Assembly (NCBI RefSeq): GCF_020360975.1
Contig: NW_025408672.1
Span: 2,728,001 to 2,792,000 of the forward strand
Source of the DNA: Hirsutella rhossiliensis
Taxonomy: Eukaryota > Ascomycota > Sordariomycetes > Hypocreales > Ophiocordycipitaceae
Length of the DNA: 64,000 nt
Direction of reading: 5' to 3'
Position numbers and translations under genes: made by a program. Numbering within the stretch: position 1 is the first letter of the stretch; every line of letters begins with the position of its first letter. Below are positions 56,901 to 64,000 of the stretch, one piece after another. The notes under the pieces were generated by a model that was given only the letters and a program-made list of their open reading frames with translations, searched no databases and was not told the DNA's origin.

Positions 56901-57645
56901 CGAAGCGTCCGATCCGGCCGACCGAAGGCAGAGCCGACACTGGTCGATAGCGGACTTTGGCTACTCCACAGCAAAGACTCAGCTTTCTCGGCGCGAAATT
57001 GCCCGGATGAGGGTCCTGATTCTAAGCTCCGGCATCAAGGCCATGGAGATTAGCAGGCGGGCAAACGAGATTTGCGAGCCGTTCAGCAACGAAGCCCTGA
57101 CGGCGAACCGAGCCTCCATGGAAGCCAACCGCGCCGGCATAGAGTGGGCAGACATCGCCCGGCTCAGCCCGGAGAAGCAGCAGTTGCGCAATCACAAGGC
57201 TGCGCTCTGCGAGCTGTATCCGCTCGCGGCCAAGACGCTCGCGTCGGCAATCCAGGCGTCGGGCCAGCGGTGGCAGATCTCGGCGGACAGGTTCACCACT
57301 CGGACAAGCCCCGACCTGCACCGGCGCATCGGACAGGTGCGGTCACGCCTCGTCGACGACCTCTCCGAGATGACGCGGAGGGCGGCCAACGATGCCGACG
57401 AGACGAGCAGGGACCTGGCGCTCGGCCAGCCGCTCAAGGTCAAGCACGTGACGGACACGATTGACAAGATGCTCCGCCGCCGCCGCCGCCGCCTCCGCTG
57501 GGTGCGACGCGCGTTGTGGCTCATGGTTGAGTGGCTGCTCGTCGGGCTCATGTGGTATGTCTGGTTCGTCGTCATGATCCTGCGCGTCGTCCTGGGCCTC
57601 GGCAAGGGCGCGTGGAGAAGCGTCAAGTGGCTGCTTTGGATGTAG
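53992..57645 (+). CDS. Large fungal protein of unknown function with C-terminal membrane anchor
   Basis: Function not recognised. Single exon, 1,217 aa; ATG 53,992 has a near-ideal context (GGCACCATGGCG). The first half is Ser/Pro/Arg-rich and mostly disordered, with many SP and RRxS-type sites suggesting heavy phosphorylation. Ordered islands stand out: a helix near 260-300 (AQKAKEHLELMAEYRRLLE), NPLQYIRNRKIRARERKVID, and WFVEPCDMVADAYWLEQDHH with RHWRRIFPP. Towards the C-terminus is a long helical domain (LSRREIARMRVLILSSGIKA through EMTRRAANDADETSRDLAL). Then comes RRRRRRLRWVRR and a hydrophobic stretch of about 35 residues (ALWLMVEWLLVGLMWYVW and VVMILRVVLGLG), then WRSVKWLLWM. The basic flank before the hydrophobic stretch suggests a tail-anchored or hairpin membrane protein facing the cytosol. 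It looks like a conserved Pezizomycotina protein, but that is impression, not a search result. Confidence 0.85.
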   Translation: MADHSVIRPPKIREGRLTPEAGSRASYETAESSTAGSHRAHHILGRHVVDETPRRRRARNRSSGGFLLRDSVAGDRHPSRRRLAPDSTHPSPRAPRTPDSIPSAAGPDDSLAPSSDAASRPSTTSPRSRAKSSAHSDNSVADGILRQTSPHQDLARLDVDSAQIVNMALSLSESRRIASRRNISRGTPPRLAPVPDSSSASNLRQHLQQQRRSSRTTSPRPKLATSSRVPSGVWLSGPSQPVADPTHDSQYRYHFSSSTLARAQKAKEHLELMAEYRRLLETLPPLDPGFQRHTTASPPTSPSGSKMAKFGSRNNVSLSAGRQYNPLQYIRNRKIRARERKVIDAERQGFGDVESVRTWVDRVCQQSSSLPAFSDDGDGPALPSFPGADGLESQSSSDPATSRAAAHKRRPRVDWFVEPCDMVADAYWLEQDHHKHLIEDRHWRRIFPPAADLFRPMSGDSQTPDHTMTPQSRQPEGPPDTKGPGIAKAGSDLSNNSARDRARQKFQNIKTFPHRHSGSLHGHHLHHHDFRRLGKDSASDLSGSDNEVKNDLRRRMRLGRSGTLTSNTNDLLEKQMMEMIAKEARERELAGAGAHDERTSYPAIMSPEMKNPLSPPLSHSLSRPGSMADTSDSDRKGASDKPRLASPHRHQRGAEVPELPSNPSEMVTSLVASPELLPSKSNVAEPGTLSPPFSPTWSRSGSPTRNPLSKIKNIIRDKSGDSSDCAPLTDVDQDVDRRAPAQDPNPPPEKVGVPHRRTSSPIKKLSFDRPSEGWKTHRRSGSLLQRLDEQGAGLRGMFKGPRIDTVIKGGVSRLSDILWKKDGSGEPSLEVDSTDESEGERARGRHRTSSPPLHGQSTGTPDESRRGSKHFVDSMPEFSHAAGVHSHSTGDGHAKEAADGVTSQSSRSSRFELLKPPLVGTRSASPSVSPLTHRKARIGDSEAWESDSWHGSVVEGVRNADRRLDDAAEPEASDPADRRQSRHWSIADFGYSTAKTQLSRREIARMRVLILSSGIKAMEISRRANEICEPFSNEALTANRASMEANRAGIEWADIARLSPEKQQLRNHKAALCELYPLAAKTLASAIQASGQRWQISADRFTTRTSPDLHRRIGQVRSRLVDDLSEMTRRAANDADETSRDLALGQPLKVKHVTDTIDKMLRRRRRRLRWVRRALWLMVEWLLVGLMWYVWFVVMILRVVLGLGKGAWRSVKWLLWM

Positions 57646-58231
57646 CGGCTCCCCCGTTGACTCCCGGGTTCTTGACATGTAACCGGTTTTCTTGCACGCT
57701 CTCGCCTGTAGGGCATGGCGATCTGTACTCGCGCCGAGGACCGAGAGACGGGGATTTGGATTGCCCGCGTGGCTTGCATGCTTAGTAGCAGTTTGATACC
57801 CACGCTTGTTTCTTTTCTTTCATATCTCGTCTATTCGGGTGCGTCAGGGGATGCCTTTATACGTTTTTCCCTGTTTGCTTTTCTTCGATGCGATGCATAG
57901 CTTAGGAGCGTCCGCTTTGGCCGGAGAACCACTGGCCTCGTTCTTTGTTCCTCGCTGCATACTTTCTTGTTTGAGCATTCAGAAGACAGGCCGGAGGAAT
58001 ATATTTGATGGTAATGGTATATAGATACTCTAAAAACCCCCATGGGTCGAAACAAAGCCAGTCCCTTCTCAGCCTTTGTTGCTCCTCTATTTGTTCCCCC
58101 TGGGGAGGCTTACTCCCGCCTTGTAGGACAGCGCGAATACAGTCTAATCAAACAAGAGATGCGGTTATTAATGAGAAACGGCGTGGCAGGGCTCTAATAT
58201 GTGCTTCAAGAATGTAGAGCCACAAATTAAT
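57646..58231. other. Convergent intergenic region
   Basis: 586 bp between convergent genes; AT-richer than the flanks, consistent with two 3' UTRs. Nothing else seen. Confidence 0.6.
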
Positions 58232-60491
58232 CTATTCAATCCTCTTCTTGCCCTCCTCGGCATTCATGTACCTTGCCGCGCTCAGCCCACGCTCGTGCCG
58301 CGTGACGAGCGGCCCGATGAGGGCGTCCTTGCGCGCCTTTGAAAAGTGTTCGCCGTAGCCGTCGACGGCAAAGGGTCTGGGGTTGAGGCGGGGCCAGTTC
58401 ACCTGTGAGGAAGAGCAACGACATGAGCAACGCTGTTGTTGAGAGTGAAACAACAAGAGGGTAGGAGCGGGTGCTTACATAGAGCATGCCGTGGGTCCAG
58501 ATGAAATGGAAGCACCACGCAGCAACGGCCGTCCAAAACAAGATGAAGAGCCGCATGGGCAGCACCCTCGCGTCCGAGTCGCGCTTGGTAAAGATGCCCA
58601 CAAGGACGATGAAGAGGCTAAAGGCCAAGACGTAGGGGATGGACTGGATGAGAAGCGGGCGCCTGTCCACGAAGACGAGGCTGGTGCCGATGGTGGACGC
58701 GCCCGGTTGGTAGGCCCCCAGGAACAGGTCGTACGAGTCCTGGCGCGGGCCATCCCGGAAGTTGTTGAGAAAGTACCTCGTGAGGCCGATGCGCGCGTCC
58801 TGAAGGGCGCCCATCTTGGTCCGCGCCCCGGTGCGCGTCACGTCCGTCTTCATGGCACCTGTTCCGGCGTACGACGAGGACACGACGTCGGCATTGTCGG
58901 CCCATATGTTGCGAAATATGTGCTCAAAGGCCGGATCCACGTCGCGGAAGCTGGCCCCGCGCGACATGAGGCCGACGTCTTCAAAGATGCGGTCGAGCAT
59001 GTGACGCGCAAACATGCTCTGGACGACGTTGGTCCGGTCGAGGCAGTCCATGCAGTTGACGCGCATGACGCTTGTCTGGAGGCCGCGGACGTCGATTCTG
59101 CCGTCGATGGCGGCCGGTGTGTCGACGCCGCGGAAGTAGCCCTGGGCGGCAAGGGCATCGCGAAGCTTCTCGACAAGCGCGTACGCCTTGTGCATCTTCA
59201 TGCCCTTGGTTTCGTTGTGGTAGTCAAAGTAGATGTAGTGCAGCCGGTCAAACTCCCGTCGCTTGGACCCGGGCTGAATGGTGGTAAACTTCTCGTCGGT
59301 GAGCTTGTCGGCTTCGCGCCTCTCCTTGGGCCCCGAGACGAGCATCTCGGCCATTTGCTCGTATGACTCTTTTACCCTGCACTCCCGTCCCTTCTGGTTG
59401 ACGAGGTTGATGAGGTAGTTGTCGCCGTAGAGACGGATTTGCTCGTCAAAGTGCTTCTGCGCAGCCGCCAGGGCCGACTCGGTGCTGCGGACCTGGAGCT
59501 TGGGGACGTAGCGCAGGCTGTTGACCTCGGACCAATAGGTCGGGACACTGCCTCGGGTCTGGACATAGGACATGGTCTGCATGTCTTTGCCGGTCGAGGA
59601 GCCAAACTTGCCGCTCTGCATGTCGGAGCTGCCGGCATAGCCACCGAGGCCAGTGCTAGTGTCGTTGAGGATGATGATTTGCTCCGTCTCGTTGTAGTTT
59701 GCCACGTGGCCGTCCTCATCGACGCCGCGAGTAAAGTATCTCGTCCCACCGCGATAACGCGACCTACGCGAGATCAAGGCGAGGGTTAGTGGGGTGTTGT
59801 TGAACTTTGTGGGCCGGATCTCGAGCATGCCGAAGATGCACGGCAGAATGTAGGGGTCGATGCCGGGCTGGGAGCCGGGCTGGCTCCTGGAGCCTCGTCT
59901 GCGGAAGTCGATGAGATGGGACTGCAGGTACTTGTTGAAGAAGAAGCGGTCGTCGGCCCTCATCCAGAGCGGGCTGGAGGTGTCGGCTTGGGATTGGCGC
60001 TGGAGCGAGTTGGTGAGGTCGACCGAGTAGGAAAAGTACATGGGGCCTTGCTGGAGGAAGGTGGTGAGGAGGTTGATGAAGGTGTCCTCGTCCGGGTCGT
60101 GGATCTGGCGCTCGCGCATGGGAAGGATCTCGGCGGCGACGACCTTGTAGACCATGTGGCCCTTAAGACGGCCCATGGGCTGGGCCTTGCTGATGACGAC
60201 GACATACTTGTCTAGAAGGAGAGAGTCAGCGCTGCATGTTCAGGCGGCGGCCATTTTGGGCCGACCTAGTCTGAGCTGGATGATGCCGATGATGCCAGAG
60301 ATGCTCGAGACTCTTGTGGCGCGCTTCCCGGCATGCAGGGCGGCGTCGGCGAGATGGACGTCGCCGGTGGGACGGTCGATGAGCAGGGCGGGCGCATCGG
60401 GAGACGAGGGTGAGGTGAAGGTATATGCGTCGTTTGTGACCCTCACGTTGATGTCTCGGTAGGGAAGCCTGGAGGCGACGAGAGGGGCCAT
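58232..60491 (-). CDS. sac1: SAC1 phosphoinositide phosphatase
   Basis: ER/Golgi membrane phosphatase that dephosphorylates mainly phosphatidylinositol 4-phosphate. Exons 60491-60266, 60211-58479 and 58402-58232 give 709 aa. The SacN domain begins MAPLVASRLPYRDINVRVT and continues across the first intron into KYVVVISKAQPMGRLKG. Landmarks: LISRRSRYRGGTRYFTRGVD, DEDGHVANYNETEQII, QTRGSVPTYWSEVNSLRY, and the catalytic CX5R motif in MRVNCMDCLDRTNVVQ near residue 456 (first Cys nucleophile). Two membrane segments (IPYVLAFSLFIVLVGIF and MRLFILFWTAVAAWCFHFIW) lie near the C-terminus as in yeast Sac1. The last exon (VNWPRLNPRPFAVDGYGEHF) ends GKKRIE. The first intron has a rare GTCGGC donor but its removal restores the family sequence exactly. 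Confidence 0.95.
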
Positions 60492-61954
60492 GGCTGCTGC
60501 TGCTTCTGAGCCGATAATCGTAGGTTGCGGCTCGTCGTCGCGGCCATGAAGTGAGGCAGGTCGTCCAAAGTTCCACGTCACCGAGTACAGGTACAGTAGT
60601 ACCTCGACGAGCTCTTTCTTTGTAGGGCGTCGCAACGGTCCACTGCGACGTCCCTGCAGCCAATCAGCTGGCTAGGAAGCACCGTGCCTGTTCAGGTTAT
60701 CGATATTATATAAGCTAGGTCTTCAATAAGGCGTTACTGTAAATAAATTGTTCCTTGCTCTGAGGCTTCCCTCCTCCGCGAACATAAGATCGACTCAAGC
60801 TCTGTAGGTCGTCTCGGGGCTGGTACCGAGTCCTCGAACGACAAGGCAAAATCTGTCAAGATTGTATGTACCCAGCGTTCGAACCGGAGGGCAACACGAG
60901 CTTGGAAGGTATTGACACAGTCACTATGACGGCCTGCGTGAGGTGACGACAGATTTGTACCAACAGCTTGTTAGCGATACCATGACCGAATACATGCATC
61001 TGTGTATCTGTGTATCTGTGTATGGTCAACTTCCAAATACCATCTGGCACAGACAATCGCCCACAATTACTCCTATAAGATGCAACATTCTCTAGTCAGT
61101 TGAAGGCGAAACTTGAAGCCACAAAGTAGTCTAGATTGAGTGAACGACCGACCTGTCAAGCGTCGATGTTTTCGCGACTCATTCACCCCGTCCACGCACT
61201 TAGACTGCCAGTGGGTGAGTGGGCTATGAGGTCATTTGGCTTTGTGGCTTGGTTTGCGTTGAGAGTGACAGGCTGCTGGGCTTCGCAAAGTTTAATAGAG
61301 CCGTCGACTGAAAGTGTTATTTTGCATGTATCGCGAGACATTTTCCATCCCAACGGCCAGGTACAAGCGACCTTCACACTTCAGTGTCATGATGATCGCA
61401 GGTGCTTTCCCTCCAGCCACTGTAGGTACCTGAAGTCAGGTGCCGCTTCAAGCACTGACGGCCTGTTCAAGGCTCCAACGCACTAGTAACAGAGGCTTAG
61501 TTCGGCGTTACGTAGGGGCCTCTGCTTACCTAACACCCCGAACACGTCTCTCGCCTCGAACTCACACCTGCGCCCCCCTCAGTCTCTCTCTTCCCCGAGG
61601 CCAAGCCACCACCCAGCCATCAGCAGCTGGCCAACCATAACCAAAACACTGCCAACCACCACCGCCTCTCGAGTCTGACGTGTTGTCTCGATACGTACGT
61701 CCGTCATCAGCGTCCATCCGCTCCGCCCACCGATACCATCTTGCTCGTCGACTCTCGCGCAGGCTCAACAAACGGATCCAACTCAGGACTGGTTTCCACC
61801 CCTGCGCCTTCGTCGATCGAAACGTCGCTTGCGATAAGCGTCCGGTCCACGCTGGACCCGATTCCGTCCTCGTTGTCAGGTCGCACATCGCTCACCCGCG
61901 CACCTTCCCGAACCGCCACCGAGACTCCTCTGCAAACCGCCCATTCGAGCCAGT
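60492..61954. other. Divergent intergenic region, SAC1 / Ypt5
   Basis: 1.46 kb between divergent genes, carrying both promoters. An AT-rich patch lies at about 60,695-60,760, and a (TGTGTATC)n-like short repeat at about 61,000-61,023. GTACAGGTACAGTAGTAC lies near 60,585-60,605. C-rich sequence at about 61,560-61,640 resembles a leader of the Ypt5 gene. No gene recognised. Confidence 0.55.
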
Positions 61955-62837
61955 ATGGCAGCCCGAGCACCTGCCGGCGGTCGCGGCATGAGCAACCGCT
62001 TCGCACAGTTCAAGCTCGTCCTTCTTGGTACGCCCTAGACTTCCATGCCTGTTACGGACCTTGCACTGACACATGTGATAGGAGAGTCTGCTGTTGGAAA
62101 GGTAAACTCGATGCTCGACTGTCCGCGCCTGCGACCTACCGGCTGACGCTATACTCTAGAGCTCAATAGTTCTCCGCTTTGTCAAGGTGCGTTCTGGCGG
62201 CCGAGCGAAAGCTATTTTTCATGGCTAATTAAAACCGTCAGGATCAATTCGACTCGTTCCGAGAATCCACCATTGGTGCCGCCTTTCTCACCCAGACCAT
62301 CTCCCTCGATGAAAACACCACAGTCAAGTTCGAGATTTGGGATACCGCCGGTCAGGAGCGATACAAGTCCCTTGCGCCCATGTATTATCGGAATGCCAAC
62401 TGCGCCGTTGTTGTCTATGATATTACGCAATCGGTAGGCTCACGTCCGACTTTCCCGTTTCAGGACTGCCCGGACTGATCTTCTTCTAGTCTTCCCTGGA
62501 CAAAGCCAAGGCATGGGTCAAGGAGCTGCAGCGCCAGGCCAACGAGAACATCATTATTGCGCTCGCCGGCAACAAGCTTGACCTGGTCACCGAGCAGCCC
62601 GATAAGCGGGCAATCCCCACAGGCGAAGCCGAGGCTTATGCGCGAGAGGCCGGGCTCCTGTTCTTCGAGACGTCCGCCAAGACGGCCGAGAATGTCCGCG
62701 ACCTCTTCACGGCCATCGCCAAGAAGCTACCGTTGGACCAGGTTGGGCCCAGGCATGCTCGGCCAGGCCAGCGACCGGGTGTGAGCCTGGCCCCCGAGAA
62801 CGCAAACACCAACGTGGGCGGACCTTGCAGTTGCTAG
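61955..62837 (+). CDS. ypt5: Rab5-family small GTPase Ypt5/Vps21
   Basis: Early-endosome Rab GTPase controlling homotypic fusion and recruiting Vps34 PI3-kinase effectors. Five exons: 61955-62027, 62082-62101 (20 nt), 62160-62186 (27 nt), 62242-62433, 62490-62837, giving 219 aa. G1 P-loop GESAVGKSS is assembled across two introns; switch [14 protein letters not shown] (Thr in G2), the Rab5 form; G3 [19 protein letters not shown]4 GNKLD; G5 ETSAK. It ends GGPCSC, a CXC double-geranylgeranylation site. All four introns are 54-58 nt. ATG 61,955 lies 11 codons before a second Met ([14 protein letters not shown]); the latter could also be the start. Confidence 0.95.
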
Positions 62838-63598
62838 ACTCGCCGCCGTCGCTTCGGAACAGACGGGTTCCCGGCAATTGTGCCGCCCACGCATTCTACG
62901 GAAACGACGGGATGACACTGGGGATATAGACTGACAGAAGTGATTGAGGCTTGGCTCAAGTACGTCGTATGTTTCTCGGAGTCCTGGGTTTGGAGTGCTT
63001 GCGGCAGACGCATCTATTGGCTTGTCTTCTCTTGGGTTTTGATACGTAATATCGATTTGTCCGTCTCGAGGGCAGCAGTGCTTGCAGGGGTTTAGAACAC
63101 TGCATGGGTGCTTCCGTCTGGACGTGCAGTACCTGCTTGACGTTTCCCGGTAGCGTCTCAACAGAGACTTGAGTGTTTTATTCGTCACTGGCATGGGCAT
63201 GTGAACAGGCGGCTGGCAGCCTTTTGGTATGATGTGCCAGCGCCAAGATCAACGTCTGATGCGCCGATCCAAGGTGCGCGTATTTATTTCGAATAACCCC
63301 TTTGGCTGCCCTCCTCGTTCCCTCGTCGCCCAAATTGGTTGAATGTCGAGGTTGATGTCGAGGTTGATTAAGTAGAGTGTGCTGTGTTGGATCGGAGTCT
63401 TCCTGGTAGAGCATTGGCGCGGATCCATTGGTGGCGTCACACCCCTCCAACCTCCCCCCGGCTGGGCATCGTGTCAAGCTACCTAGGATTTAGCCGAGTT
63501 TTTCCCCCCCGCGCGTTTTTGTCTCGCTGCCGACATCTACAAATCATCTCCCTTCTCCCCCCGTCCTGACAAGCCTCTGTTGCCCATCGGATTCCCCC
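62838..63598. other. Intergenic region, Ypt5 to last gene
   Basis: 761 bp between two plus-strand genes. A short direct duplication (GTCGAGGTTGAT twice) lies at about 63,343-63,370. A C/T-rich leader (about 63,500-63,598) precedes the next start. No gene seen. Confidence 0.55.
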
Positions 63599-64000
63599 AT
63601 GCTGCGATCATCGCTCCGGTCGGCACGGGTGCTGGGCGGCACGCCTATTACGGCTGCTGCCAGCCGCCAATGGCCATCTGCCGCGGCAGCGTCGCGACGA
63701 GCTTGCTTGCTGGGTATTGTATGTTTGCCCATGTGCCAGATGCGGCACCACTGGATCAATGCTGACCGAGACGCCTCTAGAGGTCCTTTGCCGACCAGAA
63801 GAAGCCCGGCCACGACGCGTCCAAGGCCGCCGTGCTACCCTCTACCGAGACGTCGAGCTCTGAGCGAACCCCGTCGCCCTCCAGCTTCGGCGAGACCAAG
63901 TCTCCGCCTGTCGTGAATATCCCTCCGACTCCTCCCACGCCCGAGGAAGCTTCCGTCGGGCGAACTAAATCCCCCACGACGATTGACGATATCGGCGAAT
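63599..64000 (+). CDS. Partial gene, probable mitochondrial protein (5' end only)
   Basis: Exon 1 63599-63718 and start of exon 2 63781-64000; the gene runs off the window. The first 40 residues (MLRSSLRSARVLGG and on) are Arg/Ala/Ser-rich without acidic residues, typical of a mitochondrial targeting sequence. The 62-nt intron has donor GTATGT, a GCTGAC branch site and acceptor CTCTAG; it is phase 0. The continuing sequence RSFADQKKPGHDASK leads into a Pro/Ser/Thr-rich linker ending near TKSPTTIDDIGE. R-S-F-A at about 41-44 could lie near the processing site. The family cannot be named from this fragment; an inner-membrane translocase or similar protein is possible. Confidence 0.68.

Noticed and set aside
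60860..60960. B-box-like GGTTCGAAC on the minus strand, possible tRNA
   Set aside because: No A box, anticodon stem or acceptor stem could be paired around it.

Overview
The window is filamentous-ascomycete nuclear DNA. Supporting signs are short (about 50-75 nt) GT-AG introns with CTAAC/CTGAC-like branch sites, GC-rich coding sequence, fungal-type housekeeping genes, and a block mutated by repeat-induced point mutation (RIP). Codon use and gene style suggest Sordariomycetes, probably Hypocreales. That placement is inference; no marker in the window fixes the species.

Layout. (1) Positions 1 to about 16,790 are AT-rich, gene-free and almost devoid of CpA/TpG, the signature of RIP. Inside are four dead retroelements: a Ty3/Gypsy pol on + (about 1.6-5.1 kb), two partial Gypsy pols on - (about 6.3-8.9 and 9.45-12 kb) and a truncated Ty1/Copia on + (about 12.5-15.7 kb). 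They are followed by inverted repeats and a small TIR-flanked element. RIP stops abruptly about 200 bp before the first gene. (2) 16,989-37,741 is a dense gene block: mitochondrial D-lactate dehydrogenase (+), a PHAF1/UPF0183 protein (+), a DHA2-type MFS transporter (+), kinesin-5 BimC (+), an Rrn9-domain Pol I factor (-), pescadillo/Nop7 (-), the GPI transamidase subunit PIG-U (+) and Sam37/metaxin (-). (3) 37,742-48,826 is an 11-kb stretch without a convincing protein gene. It is not RIP-mutated and carries short tandem and inverted repeats and a leader-like segment on -. (4) 48,827-64,000 is again dense: an unknown nuclear-looking protein (-) divergent from mitochondrial isoleucyl-tRNA synthetase (+), a 1,217-aa membrane-anchored protein of unknown function (+), SAC1 phosphoinositide phosphatase (-), the Rab5/Ypt5 GTPase (+) and the first two exons of a probable mitochondrial protein (+) that runs off the window.

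Themes. The genes are mainly core eukaryotic housekeeping. Three or four are mitochondrial (D-LDH, Sam37, IleRS, probably the last gene). Two neighbouring minus-strand genes serve ribosome production (Rrn9, Nop7). SAC1 and Ypt5 are neighbours that both act in phosphoinositide/endomembrane biology, and PIG-U acts in the ER. No biosynthetic cluster, CRISPR array, tRNA or rRNA gene was seen. The features most worth a second look are the RIP block with its sharp edge and differing GC content, the inverted repeats near 15.7-16.5 kb and 44.8 kb, the 11-kb gene-free region, the zinc finger at the end of the Rrn9 protein, and two conserved-looking proteins without recognised function.
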